From positions 61,254 through 125,253 of the forward strand of contig JAUNLD010000001.1 in NCBI GenBank assembly GCA_030532425.1: a DNA stretch of 64,000 bases. Direction: 5' to 3'. The position numbers and the translations under genes were made by a program. This document shows, piece by piece, positions 11,495 through 22,336 of the stretch; the stretch's first letter is position 1; each line of letters starts with the position of its first letter. Below the pieces are notes generated by a model. That model saw only the letters and a list, made by a program, of their open reading frames with translations. It had not been told where the DNA came from and did not search any database. Source of the stretch: Lautropia sp. (lineage in GTDB: Bacteria > Pseudomonadota > Gammaproteobacteria > Burkholderiales > Burkholderiaceae_E).

Positions 11495-12409
11495 GTCCAT
11501 CGAGAAGGCCGGCAGCGCGGGCTTGCGCTGGGTGAAGGTGGCGATCTCGTAGTTGGCCGGGTCGGCCAGCACGGCACGCACCAGCAGGTTGTTCATGTGG
11601 TGCCCGGATTTGCGGGCATGGTAGGCGCCCAGGATGGGATGGCCGATCAGGTAAAGGTCGCCGATGGCATCGAGCGCCTTGTGCTTGGCGAACTCGTCGC
11701 TGTAGCGCAGGCCATCGTGGTTGAGGACACGGTCGTCATCGACGACGATGGCGTTGTCGAGGCTACCCCCCAGCGCCAGGCCGTGCTTGCGCAGCAGCTC
11801 GACCTCGCTGGCCATCACGAAGGTGCGGGCACGGGCGATCTCCTTGATGTAGGAGGTGCTGGCAAAGTCGATCTCGATGCGCTGGCCGGTGGCATCGATG
11901 GCCGCCTGGCCAAAGGCGATCTCGAAGCTGAGCTTGAAGCCCTCGAAGGGATCGAGACGCACCCACTTGTCACCATCGGTGATCTGCACCGGGCGCAGGA
12001 TGCGGATGAAGCGCTTGGGTGCCGATTGCTCGACGAAGCCCGCCGATTGCAGCAGATAGACGAATGAACCGGCCGACCCATCGAGAATGGGCACTTCGAC
12101 GGCGGTCATGTCGATCTCGGCATTGTCGATGCCCAGCCCCGCCAGGGCGGACATCAGGTGCTCGATGGTCTGGACGCTGATCTTGCTGCCCGGGCCTTCG
12201 GCCGCGGCCGACAGCGTGGTGTTCAGGCGGGTATCGGTGATGCGGTCGCCACGCGCGGGCAACACCGCCACCGGATCAAGGTCGACACGGCGAAAGACGA
12301 TGCCACTGTCGACTGCGCCCGGCTTGATCGTCAGGTTGACCCGCTGCCCGGAATGCAGGCCGATTCCGGTGGCCTGCACCGGGGCACGCAGGGTTCTCTG
12401 TCTCAACAT
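11480..12409 (-). CDS. lpxC: UDP-3-O-acyl-N-acetylglucosamine deacetylase
   Basis: A 309-residue LpxC, the committed zinc-dependent deacetylase of lipid A synthesis. Zinc ligands and catalytic residues are in place: EHLMSAL (Glu83, His84), HKALDAIGD (His243, Asp247) and the basic loop His of SGHHMN (His270). Length is normal (E. coli 305). It follows ftsZ in the usual order with a 189-nt gap, so it may be read from its own promoter as well as by readthrough. A GGAG about 10 nt before the ATG supports the start. Downstream is a strong bidirectional terminator. Confidence 0.97.
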   Translation of the reverse strand: MLRQRTLRAPVQATGIGLHSGQRVNLTIKPGAVDSGIVFRRVDLDPVAVLPARGDRITDTRLNTTLSAAAEGPGSKISVQTIEHLMSALAGLGIDNAEIDMTAVEVPILDGSAGSFVYLLQSAGFVEQSAPKRFIRILRPVQITDGDKWVRLDPFEGFKLSFEIAFGQAAIDATGQRIEIDFASTSYIKEIARARTFVMASEVELLRKHGLALGGSLDNAIVVDDDRVLNHDGLRYSDEFAKHKALDAIGDLYLIGHPILGAYHARKSGHHMNNLLVRAVLADPANYEIATFTQRKPALPAFSMDWALP

Positions 12410-12598
12410 CAGCGTTTGACTCCATCAATCAGTCAGGTCGACATCATAGCGGCAAGCAGGAGATGCTGCCGCCAAGCCCGACCTGCGGCCCACGACACCA
12501 CCAAGGCGGCATGCAGGCGGTTCCCCTGCGGCGTGCCGGCAGGCCGCCCCGGTGTTCCCGGTGCGGAGCCGGCCGCCGATCAGGAGGTTGACGGACGA

Positions 12599-13759
12599 TC
12601 AGTCGGCCTGGCGACGCAGGAAGGCCGGAATGTCGAGACGCTCAACGCCCTTCTGCGACATGGCGTTGACACGCTCGGCCGCCTGGCTGCGCGGGTTGCG
12701 GAAGACGTTGGGCTCGTCCAGACCACCGATGGCGTCGACGGTGTCGAGCGCCAGGTCGTCGGTACCGGTCTTGACGGCCGGCTGCGACACCAGCTGGGGC
12801 TTGCGCACCAGCTTGCCAATGCCGGTGGCCACGACGGTGACCCGCAGCGAGTCTTCCATGTCCTCGTCGTAGACGGTACCGTGGATGATGGTGGCGTCTT
12901 CGGCGCAGAACTGCTTGATGGTGTTGATGACCTCGTTGGTCTCACGCAGTTTCAGCGAACGCGAGGCGGTGATGTTGACGATCACGCCACGGGCACCGTG
13001 CAGGTCGACGCCATCGAGCAGCGGCGAGGACACGGCCTGTTCGGCGGCCAGACGGGCACGATCCAGGCCCGAGGCCTCGCCGATACCCATCATCGCCTTG
13101 CCCTGTTCGCCCATGATGGTCTTCACGTCGGCAAAGTCGACGTTGACCAGGCCGGGCACGTTGATGATCTCGGCAATGCCGGCCACGGCGTTGTGCAGCA
13201 CGTCGTCGGCACGCTTGAAGGCGTCTTCCAGCGTGGCGTCCTCGTCCATCACCTCGAAGAGCTTCTCGTTCAGCACGACGATCAGCGAGTCGACCTGACC
13301 GATCAGGTTCTCGATGCCCTCGTCGGCCACACGCTGCTTGCGGCTGCCTTCGTAGTTGAAGGGCTTGGTGACGACGCCAACGGTCAGGATGCCCAGCTCC
13401 TTGGCGATCTCGGCCACCACCGGCGAAGCGCCGGTGCCGGTGCCCTTGCCCATGCCGGCGGTCAGGAAGACCATGTTGGCCCCTTCGAGGGCGGCACGGA
13501 TGTTGCCGCGCTCGGCCTGGGCCGCGGCCCGGCCAGCCTCGGGGTTGGCACCGGCACCCAGACCGGCATCGCCGAGCTGGATGGTGCGGCTGGCCAGCGA
13601 ACGGGCCAGGGCCTGGCGGTCGGTGTTGACGGCGATAAACTCGACGCCCTGCACGCCACGATTGACCATGTGGTTGACGGCGTTGCCACCACCACCCCCG
13701 ACGCCCACCACCTTGATGATGGCGCCATCAACATCTGTATCAAGCATCTTGAACGACAT
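12599..13759 (-). CDS. ftsZ: Cell division GTPase FtsZ
   Basis: A 386-residue tubulin homologue that forms the division ring. Seen: the N-terminal GVGGGGGNAVNHM, AVNTDRQAL, the T7 loop NVDFADVKTIM, and the C-terminal partner-binding peptide DIPAFLRRQAD. The tubulin signature reads GMGKGTGTG, with Lys at about 105 where GMGGGTGTG is expected. Start placed at ATG 13759 because AGGAGG precedes it and the protein begins MSFKMLDTD as in relatives; the 21 upstream codons in frame are ignored. It lies 137 nt after ftsA as the last fts gene of the dcw cluster. Confidence 0.96.
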   Translation of the reverse strand: MSFKMLDTDVDGAIIKVVGVGGGGGNAVNHMVNRGVQGVEFIAVNTDRQALARSLASRTIQLGDAGLGAGANPEAGRAAAQAERGNIRAALEGANMVFLTAGMGKGTGTGASPVVAEIAKELGILTVGVVTKPFNYEGSRKQRVADEGIENLIGQVDSLIVVLNEKLFEVMDEDATLEDAFKRADDVLHNAVAGIAEIINVPGLVNVDFADVKTIMGEQGKAMMGIGEASGLDRARLAAEQAVSSPLLDGVDLHGARGVIVNITASRSLKLRETNEVINTIKQFCAEDATIIHGTVYDEDMEDSLRVTVVATGIGKLVRKPQLVSQPAVKTGTDDLALDTVDAIGGLDEPNVFRNPRSQAAERVNAMSQKGVERLDIPAFLRRQAD

Positions 13760-13896
13760 GACTGAAAAACCTCCTGATTTGAATGAACAGCCCGGGGCAG
13801 GCCCCAGGACTGGCGGATGCAATACCGGGCAAGGATATGCACCCTGTCGGCCTCATGACGAAGCCAGCGGTCATTCGGGTCCAAACGTTATGTTAC

Positions 13897-15129
13897 TCAG
13901 AAACTCCCGAAAAACCATTCCTTCATGCGGCGAATCGTGTCCCGGAAGGAACCCGACTGCTCTGCAACCTTGCGCCCGCGCAGACATTGCTGCCGGGCCT
14001 CTTCCACCAGCCCCATCGCGGTGGCATACCGGGGCGTGCGCACCACGTCGGAGAGCCGGCCACTGTACGACGGCGCCCCCACACGCACCGGCTTGAGAAA
14101 GATGTCTTCGGCCAGCTCGGCCATGCCGGGCAACAGGCTCGATCCGCCCGTGATGACGATGCCCGAAGACAGCGCTTCTTCATAGCCCGACTCGCGGATG
14201 GTCTGCTGCACCATCATGAACAGCTCCTCGACGCGCGGCTCGATCACCGAGGCCAGGCCCTGCTTGGACAGCGAGCGCGGGCCCCGGTCACCGATGCCGG
14301 GCACCTCGATCTTCTCGCCAGGGTTGGCCAGCGTCGGCTTGGCCAGGCCATGACGCAGCTTGATGTCCTCGGCATCGGCCGTGGGCGTGCGCAGCGCCAT
14401 CGCAATGTCGTTGGTGATCTGGTCACCGGCCACCGGAATGACGGCCGAATGCCGGATCGAGCCACCGACGAAGACCGCCACATCGGTGGTGCCACCGCCG
14501 ATGTCGATCAGGGCAACCCCCAGCTCCTTCTCGTCGACCGTCAGCACCGCGTTGGCCGAAGCCAGCGGCTGCAGGATCAGGTCCTGCACGGCCAGCCCGC
14601 AGCGGCGCACGCACTTGATGATGTTCTGTACCGCCGACACCGCCCCGGTGACGACGTGCACCTTGACATCCAGCCGCACCCCGCTCATGCCGACGGGCTC
14701 GCGGATGTCTTCCTGGCCGTCGATGATGAATTCCTGGGGCAGCACGTGCAGGATCTGCTGGTCGGTGGGAATGGCCACCGCCTTGGCGGTCTCCAGCACG
14801 CGCACCACGTCGGCCTCGGTGACTTCCTTGTCCTTGATGGCCACCATGCCGGTGGAATTGAAGCTGCGGATGTGGTTGCCGGCAATGCCGGTGACGACCT
14901 GCTGGATCTTGCGGCCCGAAGTGAGTTCGGCTTCTTCGAGCGCAGCCTGGATCGAGGCGACGGTCTTCTCGATGTCGACCACCACGCCCTTTTTCAGGCC
15001 GTTGGATTCGTGCTGGCCGGTGCCGATGACTTCGATGTCGCCATCACCGTGCATCTCGGCCACCACCGCCACCACCTTCGAGGTGCCGATGTCCAGGCCA
15101 ACCAGCAAATCCGTGTTTTCTCTCGTCAT
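13897..15129 (-). CDS. ftsA: Cell division protein FtsA
   Basis: A 410-residue actin-like ATPase that tethers FtsZ to the membrane. The phosphate loops are visible: GLDIGTSKVVAVVAE at the start, DIGGGTTDVAVF in the middle and ITGGSSLLPG near residue 340. The C-terminus ends in the amphipathic segment RRMKEWFFGSF, the membrane-targeting helix. ATG 15129 is preceded by AGGA at 6 nt; a GTG 15 nt upstream is less likely. It begins 15 nt after the ftsQ stop. Confidence 0.96.
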   Translation of the reverse strand: MTRENTDLLVGLDIGTSKVVAVVAEMHGDGDIEVIGTGQHESNGLKKGVVVDIEKTVASIQAALEEAELTSGRKIQQVVTGIAGNHIRSFNSTGMVAIKDKEVTEADVVRVLETAKAVAIPTDQQILHVLPQEFIIDGQEDIREPVGMSGVRLDVKVHVVTGAVSAVQNIIKCVRRCGLAVQDLILQPLASANAVLTVDEKELGVALIDIGGGTTDVAVFVGGSIRHSAVIPVAGDQITNDIAMALRTPTADAEDIKLRHGLAKPTLANPGEKIEVPGIGDRGPRSLSKQGLASVIEPRVEELFMMVQQTIRESGYEEALSSGIVITGGSSLLPGMAELAEDIFLKPVRVGAPSYSGRLSDVVRTPRYATAMGLVEEARQQCLRGRKVAEQSGSFRDTIRRMKEWFFGSF

Positions 15130-15144
15130 GGTCAGTCCTGGCAC

Positions 15145-15936
15145 TCAATGAATGTTGTCACGATGGGGTTGTCCCGGCGGAGACGGCTCGAGCGCCCCCG
15201 GTGCCCGCACGGCAAAACCGTTGGGATAACGCAGGTCGACGACCTCGGCCCGACCGTTTAGGCGTGCCTGGATCAGCGGATGCGCCGTGACCCAGCGCGC
15301 CACGCGGTCGGCCACGGGCAAGCCCTCGTCACGGCCCATGCGCAGCGTGATGCCGCTGTCCAGCTGCGCCGTCCACGACTGGCGGTCGGACAGCGTCAGC
15401 GCCACCGGCCGCATCGACAGCGGCAGCAGCTGCCGGCCCAGCTCGTCGTAACGGCGGGCCACCAGCGCCTGGCTGCCGTCCGGGCCTGCCAGCAGCAGCA
15501 GATCCTGATGATGGGCGACTTCTGCCGGATTCACCGCAAACAACTCTCCATGCGTATTCACGAAACGCCCGCCATCATCGTTCCAGCGGGCCAGTACCTG
15601 GTGTTCCTCAAGGGCCACGAACAGGCGATTGGGCCAGATGCGCCGGACTTCGGCCCGCCGCACCCAGGGCACCTGCGCAAAATGTTCCCGGACTTTGTCG
15701 AGATCCACCGTAAAGAAATTTCCATCAAGCCGGTTGACCCCCTGCGCCACCATCTTCTGTTCATCGACATGATCCAGCCTGCGTCCGTTGACCGGTCCGA
15801 CCTCAATGGCCAGCAGGTCGAAGGCCGGGCGTTGGCCCAGCCACCACAACCCGGCCAGCAGCAGGCAGGCGAACGCGGCCATCACCAGGGTGTTGGCGAT
15901 TGCATGGAGCGCGCGCGGATCATGCCACAAATTCAC
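15145..15936 (-). CDS. ftsQ: Cell division protein FtsQ
   Basis: A 263-residue bitopic divisome protein. A short cytoplasmic end and one membrane helix (about residues 15-34) are followed by a POTRA domain (about 38-110, starting at the FDLLAIEV strand) and a beta domain that binds FtsL/FtsB. A cluster of Trp/Arg residues, VPWVRRAEVRRIWP, is typical of the family. The ATG overlaps the ddl stop by four bases (ATGA), indicating translational coupling. Confidence 0.93.
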   Translation of the reverse strand: MNLWHDPRALHAIANTLVMAAFACLLLAGLWWLGQRPAFDLLAIEVGPVNGRRLDHVDEQKMVAQGVNRLDGNFFTVDLDKVREHFAQVPWVRRAEVRRIWPNRLFVALEEHQVLARWNDDGGRFVNTHGELFAVNPAEVAHHQDLLLLAGPDGSQALVARRYDELGRQLLPLSMRPVALTLSDRQSWTAQLDSGITLRMGRDEGLPVADRVARWVTAHPLIQARLNGRAEVVDLRYPNGFAVRAPGALEPSPPGQPHRDNIH

Positions 15937-16937
15937 CCGATCGCCTCCGATGCAACACCCCGTTGTATCTTCAACGATGCAGTTGCGGCCAGTCCAAGCA
16001 CCAGATCCTCATAAGAAACGCCCGCCGCGCGTGCCGCCATCGGTACCAGCGAGTGTCCGGTCATGCCCGGAGACGTATTGATTTCAAGCAACCACGGCCG
16101 CTGCGAACTGTCATCCAGCATCACGTCGACCCGGCCCCAGCCCTCGCAACCGATGGCCCGGTAGGCCGCCTCGGCCAGGCTGGCAATCTCGTCCGTCAGT
16201 GATGCGGTCAGCGGTGCCGGGCACAGGTAGCGCGTGTCATCCGAAAAATACTTGTTCTGGTAATCGTAATTGCCACCCGGCGCGCGAATCTCGATGATCG
16301 GCAGGGCCCTGGCGGTGGCACCGCTGCCCAGCACCGCCACCGTCAGTTCACGCCCCTGCACGAAGCGCTCGGCCATCACCGGATGGTCGATCGCGGCGGC
16401 GCGGTCGTAGGCGGCGCGCAGGCGGTCGAGCGAATCGACGCGCGTCAGCCCCAGCGTCGAGCCTTCGTGCGGTGGCTTGATGATGAGGGGCAGGCCCAGA
16501 CGCTCGGCCAGTCCCACCAGCTGGTGCGGCCCCAGCAGCGTTTCCCAGGCCGGGGTGGGCAGACGCCCCACCTGCCACATCTGCTTGGTGTTGATCTTGT
16601 TGATTGCCAGCGACGAGGCCATCAGCCCCGAGCCGGTGTAGGGCAGGCCGATCATTTCCAGCACGCCCTGCACGGTGCCGTCTTCACCATAGCGGCCATG
16701 CAGCGCGATGAAGGCACGGTCATAGCCACCGCTTTCCAGCTTCGCCAGCGAGGACTCGGCCGGATCGAAGGCTTCGGCACGCACGCCGCGGCCGCGGAGT
16801 GCCGACAGCACCCCCTGCCCCGACATCAGCGACACCTGCCGTTCGGACGAATGCCCGCCCATCAGCACCACCACCTTGCCCAGCGAGGCGGGGTCGACGT
16901 TGGTCGGCAACGGAAAGGACGGATTCGTGTCAGTCAT
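15933..16937 (-). CDS. ddl: D-alanine--D-alanine ligase
   Basis: A 334-residue ATP-grasp enzyme making D-Ala-D-Ala for the peptidoglycan stem peptide. Seen: [15 protein letters not shown] at the N-terminus, [14 protein letters not shown], the lid strand [14 protein letters not shown], and the metal-binding [11 protein letters not shown] near the end. ATG 16937 follows AGGA and overlaps the murC stop by 8 nt; the 34 extra codons upstream lie inside murC and are not used. Subtype is the DdlB kind found in dcw clusters. Confidence 0.96.
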   Translation of the reverse strand: MTDTNPSFPLPTNVDPASLGKVVVLMGGHSSERQVSLMSGQGVLSALRGRGVRAEAFDPAESSLAKLESGGYDRAFIALHGRYGEDGTVQGVLEMIGLPYTGSGLMASSLAINKINTKQMWQVGRLPTPAWETLLGPHQLVGLAERLGLPLIIKPPHEGSTLGLTRVDSLDRLRAAYDRAAAIDHPVMAERFVQGRELTVAVLGSGATARALPIIEIRAPGGNYDYQNKYFSDDTRYLCPAPLTASLTDEIASLAEAAYRAIGCEGWGRVDVMLDDSSQRPWLLEINTSPGMTGHSLVPMAARAAGVSYEDLVLGLAATASLKIQRGVASEAIG

Positions 16938-18402
16938 GATCTGTTCCTGCTGTGGAGGGGGGATGAAGCGGTGCAGCCTGTGCCACGATGCGGCCACAGG
17001 TGGCACCGATGCTGCCTGCGCCCATCGTGATGACGACATCGCCCGCCTGCACGAGCCCCAGAACCGCCGCAGGCAGGGCCTCGACTTCGGGCACGAACAA
17101 CGGTTCGTGCCGGCTGGCCAGCCGGACAGCGCGCGTCAGTGCCCGCCCGTCCGCCGCCACGATCGGCGCCTCGCCGGCGGCGTACACTTCCGTCAGGATC
17201 ACCTGATCGGCCTGCCCCAGGACGCGCACGAAATCCTCGAACAGGTCGCGCGTGCGCGAATAGCGGTGCGGCTGGAAGGCCAGCACCAGCCGGCGCCCCG
17301 GAAATGCGCCGCGCACCGCGGCCACCGTTGCCTCGATCTCGGCCGGGTGGTGGCCATAGTCGTCGATCAGGGTAAAGGTACCCGATGACGGCCCGTCGGG
17401 GCCAGTCTGTCCGGATTCATCATCAGGGCGAGATGGCACGGCAACTTCACCATAACGTTCAAAACGTCGCCCAACTCCCCGGAATTCCGCCAGGGCCGTG
17501 ATGATCGCCTCGTCCTGCACCCCCAGTTCGGTGGCGATGGTGATGGCGGCCAGCGCGTTGCGCACGTTGTGCTCGCCGCTGAGGGCCAGCTGCACCTCCA
17601 GCGGGGCCTCGCCTTCGCGCAGCACCCGAAAGCGCATCCGCTCCCCCTCGGCCCGCACGTCGACGGCCCGTACCTGGGCATCTTCACCCAGGCCGTAGCT
17701 GAGCACCGGTTTGGACACGAAGGGGACGATTTCGCGCACGTGGGCATCATCGATGCACAGCACCGCGGCCCCATAAAAGGGCAGACGGTTCAGAAAATCG
17801 ACAAAGGCCTGCTTGAGCCGGGCCATGTCGTGCCCATAGGTGTCCATGTGATCGGCGTCGATGTTGGTGACGGCAGCGATCATCGGCAGCAGGTTGAGAA
17901 AGGAGGCATCCGATTCGTCGGCTTCGACGACGATGTAGTCGCCACTGCCCAGCCGGGCATTGACGCCCGCACTGTTCAGGCGCCCGCCGATCACGAAGGT
18001 CGGGTCCATGCCGGCCTTGGCCAGGATGCTGGCAACCAGGCTGGTGGTGGTGGTCTTGCCGTGCGTGCCGGCAATGGCGACACCCTGCTTCAGCTTCATC
18101 AGCTCGGCCAGCATCAGCGCGCGCGGCACCACCGGCACGCGGCGCGCACGCGCCAGCCGCACCTCGGGGTTGTCGGGGCGCACCGCCGTCGACACCACCA
18201 CGCAATCGGCCTGCCCGGCATGCTCGGCCTGATGGCCGACGAACACCCTCGCACCCAGCTTTTCCAGCCGCTGCATCACGGCCGAATAATTCAGGTCCGA
18301 ACCGCTGACCTCGTACCCGAGGTTGAGCAGCACCTCGGCGATGCCGCTCATGCCGGCCCCGCCGATTCCCACGAAATGGATCTGCCTGACTTTGTGTTTC
18401 AT
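16930..18402 (-). CDS. murC: UDP-N-acetylmuramate--L-alanine ligase
   Basis: A 490-residue Mur ligase adding the first residue (L-Ala) to UDP-MurNAc. It has [14 protein letters not shown] for UDP binding, ATP loop [10 protein letters not shown] (112-120), DESDASF, and [10 protein letters not shown] with [10 protein letters not shown] in the C-terminal domain. A low-complexity insertion rich in Ser, Gly, Asp and Pro (about residues 325-345, just before the DDYGHHP motif) is absent from the usual family sequence. The ATG overlaps the murG stop by 4 nt. Confidence 0.96.
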   Translation of the reverse strand: MKHKVRQIHFVGIGGAGMSGIAEVLLNLGYEVSGSDLNYSAVMQRLEKLGARVFVGHQAEHAGQADCVVVSTAVRPDNPEVRLARARRVPVVPRALMLAELMKLKQGVAIAGTHGKTTTTSLVASILAKAGMDPTFVIGGRLNSAGVNARLGSGDYIVVEADESDASFLNLLPMIAAVTNIDADHMDTYGHDMARLKQAFVDFLNRLPFYGAAVLCIDDAHVREIVPFVSKPVLSYGLGEDAQVRAVDVRAEGERMRFRVLREGEAPLEVQLALSGEHNVRNALAAITIATELGVQDEAIITALAEFRGVGRRFERYGEVAVPSRPDDESGQTGPDGPSSGTFTLIDDYGHHPAEIEATVAAVRGAFPGRRLVLAFQPHRYSRTRDLFEDFVRVLGQADQVILTEVYAAGEAPIVAADGRALTRAVRLASRHEPLFVPEVEALPAAVLGLVQAGDVVITMGAGSIGATCGRIVAQAAPLHPPSTAGTDHD

Positions 18403-19466
18403 TTTCTGGCCACCGTCTCACAGGCATCCGCCACGATCGTCGCAGCATCCGGCTTGCCCATGGCCCGTGCCTTCACGGCCATCTGCGCCAGCGCCGGACG
18501 GCGGAAATGGGAAATCAGCGAGGCCAGGCTCGATGGCGTCAGCTCTTCCTGCGGCACGAGAATGGCCGCCCCGGTTTCGGAAAGGAAGCGCGCATTGCCG
18601 GTCTGATGATCGTCCACCGCATGCGGATAGGGAATCAGGATCGAGGCCACGCCGGCCACCGCCAGTTCGGACACCGTGGTGGCCCCGGCCCGGGCAATCA
18701 CCAGATCGGCTTCGGCATAGGCTTCGTCCATGTTGTCGATGAAGGCCACTGCCCGTGCATCGACGGCGGCATTGCGATAGTTTTGGCGCAGCTCGTCGAT
18801 GTGGGCTCGACCGCTCTGGTGCAGGATCTCGGGCCGTGCCTCGGGCACGATCAGCCCGAAGGCATTGGGGATGACGCGGTTGAACACCTGCGCCCCCAGG
18901 CTGCCCCCCACCACCAGCACGCGCAGCGGGCCGCTGCGTTCGCGGTAGCGCAGCTCGGGTGCCGGGATGGCGGCAATCGCCTGACTGACGGGATTGCCCA
19001 CCCAGCGGGCCTGCGACATCGCCCCCGGAAAGGCCACCAGCACCCGCGTGGCAAAGCGTGCCAGAAAACGGTTGGCCATGCCGGCCACCGAATTCTGTTC
19101 GTGCAGCACCATCGGCACACGCCGCATGCCGGCCACCAGGCCACCGGGCACCGTCACATAACCGCCCATGCCCAGCACCACGTGCGGACGCACCTCCTGA
19201 AACGCCTGCCTGGCTTCGGCCATCGCCCGGCGCAACTTGAAGGGCATCGCCAGCTTGGCTGCCAGCCCCTTGCCCCGGAAGCCCTGAAAATGCACGGGCT
19301 TCATCTCGATGTCGTGGGCCGACACCAGCAACCCCTCCATGCCTTCGGGGTTGCCCAGCCAGGAGACTTCCCAGCCACGCTCGCGCAACACGTGCGCCAC
19401 CGCCAGCCCCGGGAAGATGTGCCCCCCGGTGCCGCCGGCCATGATAAGGGCGCGTTTTGCGCTCAT
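18399..19466 (-). CDS. murG: Lipid II synthase, GlcNAc transferase
   Basis: A 355-residue membrane-associated glycosyltransferase converting lipid I to lipid II. Seen: [14 protein letters not shown] at residues 8-21, a second nucleotide-binding [13 protein letters not shown], and the UDP-GlcNAc pocket around [14 protein letters not shown] 19466 has GGGAGG just upstream inside ftsW and overlaps the ftsW stop (ATGA). The long upstream extension of the frame is the ftsW region and is rejected. Confidence 0.96.
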   Translation of the reverse strand: MSAKRALIMAGGTGGHIFPGLAVAHVLRERGWEVSWLGNPEGMEGLLVSAHDIEMKPVHFQGFRGKGLAAKLAMPFKLRRAMAEARQAFQEVRPHVVLGMGGYVTVPGGLVAGMRRVPMVLHEQNSVAGMANRFLARFATRVLVAFPGAMSQARWVGNPVSQAIAAIPAPELRYRERSGPLRVLVVGGSLGAQVFNRVIPNAFGLIVPEARPEILHQSGRAHIDELRQNYRNAAVDARAVAFIDNMDEAYAEADLVIARAGATTVSELAVAGVASILIPYPHAVDDHQTGNARFLSETGAAILVPQEELTPSSLASLISHFRRPALAQMAVKARAMGKPDAATIVADACETVARK

Positions 19467-20770
19467 TGGAACCTCCCTGACCTGTGTGGCGTCGACACCA
19501 GGTCCTTGCGCATCTTCTTGCGATTTTCGACGTCGATCCGCAGCACGATGGCGATCGCCACACAGTTCATCAGGATGGCACTGCCGCCGAAACTCATGAA
19601 AGGCAGGGTCAGCCCCTTGGTGGGCAGCAGCCCCAGGTTGACCCCCACGTTGATGAAGACCTGCAGGCCGATCCACAGGCCGATGCCCTGCGCCACCAGC
19701 CCGTTGAAGGCCAGCTGGAAATCGATGGCCTGACGGCCGATCTCGAAACAGCGGCGCACCAGCCAGTAGAACAGCAGGATCACCAGCAGCATGCCGATCA
19801 TGCCCAGCTCTTCACCAATGGTGGCAAAGAGGAAATCGGTATGCGGCTCGGGCAGGAAGTTGAGCTTGGCCACGCCGGCCCCCAGCCCGCTGCCCAGCCA
19901 CTCGCCCTTGCCGATGGCCATCAGCGAATGCGTGAGCTGATAGCTGCTGCCCTCGGCGTTGCCACGCTCGAAGGGATCGAGATAGGAAAAGAAGCGCGCC
20001 CGGCGGAAGGGCACCAGCAGGATGAAACTGGCAAACACCGCCCCCAGAAAGACCGCCATGCCGAAGAACAGCCTGGGGTTCATGCCCCCCAGGAACAGCA
20101 CCCCCATCGCCACCAGCAGGATCACGATCAGCGCGCCCAGGTCGGGCTGGCGCATGATGAGCAGGCCAATCAGCGACAACGCGATCGCCATCGGCACGAA
20201 GGCCCGCCACAGATGGGGCATCAGCGCCTGCTTGCGCACGGCATAATCGGCCACGTACAGCACCACGAACAGTTTCATCAGCTCGGTGGGCTGCAAGGTG
20301 GTCACGCCCAGCGACAGCCAGCGGTAGGCACCGCCGGCGCGCTTGCCGATGCCGGGCACAAAGACCAGTGCCAGCAACACCACGCCCACGAAGAACAGCG
20401 GCATCGCAATCTGCTGCCAGCGCCGTGGCGGCACTGCATAGGCAAACAGGCCCGCCACCAGCGCCACACCGATGGCCGCCGACTGACGGATCAGGTAATA
20501 GGTGGAGGCATCGCCACTGGGGTCACGGCGCTCCAGCACCGCAATCGAGGCCGAATAGACCATCACCAGCCCCAGGCCCAGCAACAGCGCCACCACCCAC
20601 AGCAGCACCTCATCGAAGGGCTGCACGCTGGTGGCCGCCACCCGGCCCCCCGTGCCGCGCGCGGTGGCACGCATCTTGCTGCCCCGGCGCACGGTGCCCC
20701 GTCCGGGCTGGGCCGTGGCCTCGCCCAGGCGCATCCAGCCGGGCAGCAGGGTGGCAAGGCGGCTCAGCAT
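19463..20770 (-). CDS. ftsW: Septal peptidoglycan glycosyltransferase FtsW
   Basis: A 435-residue SEDS-family polymerase with about ten membrane helices, working with FtsI at the septum. A basic, poorly conserved cytoplasmic stretch of about 45 residues precedes the first helix (DEVLLWVVALLLGLGLVMVY). The SEDS landmark near the C-terminus reads LPFMSFGGSAI. Its start overlaps the murD stop by 7 nt. Confidence 0.95.
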   Translation of the reverse strand: MLSRLATLLPGWMRLGEATAQPGRGTVRRGSKMRATARGTGGRVAATSVQPFDEVLLWVVALLLGLGLVMVYSASIAVLERRDPSGDASTYYLIRQSAAIGVALVAGLFAYAVPPRRWQQIAMPLFFVGVVLLALVFVPGIGKRAGGAYRWLSLGVTTLQPTELMKLFVVLYVADYAVRKQALMPHLWRAFVPMAIALSLIGLLIMRQPDLGALIVILLVAMGVLFLGGMNPRLFFGMAVFLGAVFASFILLVPFRRARFFSYLDPFERGNAEGSSYQLTHSLMAIGKGEWLGSGLGAGVAKLNFLPEPHTDFLFATIGEELGMIGMLLVILLFYWLVRRCFEIGRQAIDFQLAFNGLVAQGIGLWIGLQVFINVGVNLGLLPTKGLTLPFMSFGGSAILMNCVAIAIVLRIDVENRKKMRKDLVSTPHRSGRFQ

Positions 20771-22329
20771 GGCTGCCCCGCCTCGGTGGCCAGACGCTGC
20801 ACCGCCTCGACAAAGACACGGCCGCGCTCGGCATAACCACTGAACATGTCAAAGCTGGCACAGGCCGGGGACAGCAGCACGACATCTCCCGCCTGGGCCA
20901 GCGAGGCCGCCCGCTGCACGGCAGCGTCCATGTCGGCGGCCTCGTGCAGCGGCACGCCCGTGTCCTGCAACGCCGCCTTCAGCAGCGCCGCATCGCGGCC
21001 GATCAGCACGACGGCGCGCGCATGCGCGGCCACGGCCGGTGCCAGCAGCGAAAAATCCTGATCCTTGCCGACACCGCCGGCAATCAGCACCGCACGGCGG
21101 CCAAGACCTTCCAGCGCCGCCACCGTGGCACCGATGTTGGTGCCCTTGCTGTCGTTGATGTATTCGATGTCGCCGACAATGCCCGCCGGCGCACAACGAT
21201 GATCGTCGGGCACGAAGGCGCGCAGCGCATGCAGCATGGCCGCCATCGGCACGCCGCAGGCGCGCAGCAGCCCCAGTGCCGCCAGCACGTTGGCATGATT
21301 GTGCGCCCCCTGCACGCGCAGGGCCTCGGCGGGCATCAGCCGGTTCAGCAGGATGTTGACCGGTTCGGCCCTGCGTCGCCGGCCGCCGGTGCCTTCTTCG
21401 GCCATGGCTTCAGTCAGCCAGGCCAGCCCGCCTTCGCGCACCAGGCCAAAGGCCGGCGCCGTGGTGGGCGGACGCAGCAGGAAATCGGTGCGCGGCCGTG
21501 GCGGCGGCGCTTCTTCGGGCTTGCGACGTGCGCGCCCCTTGCCGGGGGCAGCCTCATCCTGGGGTGCCGGCTGATCCCACGGCGCCGGCAGGTCCGGGTC
21601 GGCCAGGGCGTCGTCCAGATTGATGATGCGCCGCCCGGAGGCGTCGTGGATGCGCAGCTTCGCGGCACGGTAATGCTGCATCGTGCCGTGCCAGTCGAGA
21701 TGATCGGGGGTGATGTTGAGCACCACCGACGCGTCGCAGGCCGGCGGTTGCGCCACCGCCAGCTGGAAGCTGGAGAGCTCCAGCACCCACAGTGCCGGCA
21801 TCGTCACCGTCCCGGCATCAAGGCGCCTCATCATCGCGTCCAGCATCGAGGGGCCGATGTTGCCGGCCGCCTCGGCCTCGACACCGGCCTCATTGGCCAG
21901 GAAGGCCGTCATCCGCGTGACGGTGGTCTTGCCGTTGGTGCCGGTGATGGCCACCACGCGGGCGGCATGGCCGGCCTCGCGCTGGCGGGCCACTTCGTCC
22001 ATGAAGAAATCCAGCTCGCCCAGCACCGGCACGCCGCGCGCCTGCGCGGCCGCATGCAGCGCCGCCGCGCTACCGGTCACGATCGATACCCCGGGGCTCC
22101 AGGCCAGCAGCGTCGGCGCGTCCTCGCCATCGAGCAGCCCGGCATCCAGCGGGCGGCAGGCAAAGACGGCGCCGGGCACGGCCTCACGCAGCGCAGCCAG
22201 CCCCGGCGGCTCGGCGCGGTCATCGAAGACCTGCACCGAGGCACCCTTGCGTGCCAGCCAGCGCGCCATCGCCAGGCCCGATTCGCCCAGCCCGATGACG
22301 GCCGCCCGTTGTTGCCCCAGTTCGATCAT
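20764..22329 (-). CDS. murD: UDP-MurNAc-L-alanine--D-glutamate ligase
   Basis: A 521-residue Mur ligase (E. coli 438) adding D-Glu. UDP-binding GLGESGLAMARW lies at the N-terminus, ATP loop ITGTNGKTTVT near residue 130, and NDSKGTN in the C-terminal domain. The extra length comes mainly from an insertion of roughly 60 residues in the central domain, rich in Pro, Arg and Ala (about residues 240-310). It begins 7 nt downstream of the mraY stop. Confidence 0.95.
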   Translation of the reverse strand: MIELGQQRAAVIGLGESGLAMARWLARKGASVQVFDDRAEPPGLAALREAVPGAVFACRPLDAGLLDGEDAPTLLAWSPGVSIVTGSAAALHAAAQARGVPVLGELDFFMDEVARQREAGHAARVVAITGTNGKTTVTRMTAFLANEAGVEAEAAGNIGPSMLDAMMRRLDAGTVTMPALWVLELSSFQLAVAQPPACDASVVLNITPDHLDWHGTMQHYRAAKLRIHDASGRRIINLDDALADPDLPAPWDQPAPQDEAAPGKGRARRKPEEAPPPRPRTDFLLRPPTTAPAFGLVREGGLAWLTEAMAEEGTGGRRRRAEPVNILLNRLMPAEALRVQGAHNHANVLAALGLLRACGVPMAAMLHALRAFVPDDHRCAPAGIVGDIEYINDSKGTNIGATVAALEGLGRRAVLIAGGVGKDQDFSLLAPAVAAHARAVVLIGRDAALLKAALQDTGVPLHEAADMDAAVQRAASLAQAGDVVLLSPACASFDMFSGYAERGRVFVEAVQRLATEAGQPC

Positions 22330-22336
22330 GTCCCTC

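Noticed and set aside
12451-12475. Imperfect hairpin between lpxC and ftsZ as terminator
   Set aside because: Short stem with a bulge and no T-run; readthrough from ftsZ into lpxC cannot be excluded or supported.
12158-13765. 535-codon plus-strand frame opposite lpxC and ftsZ
   Set aside because: It crosses two genes on the other strand; composition is that of a shadow frame.
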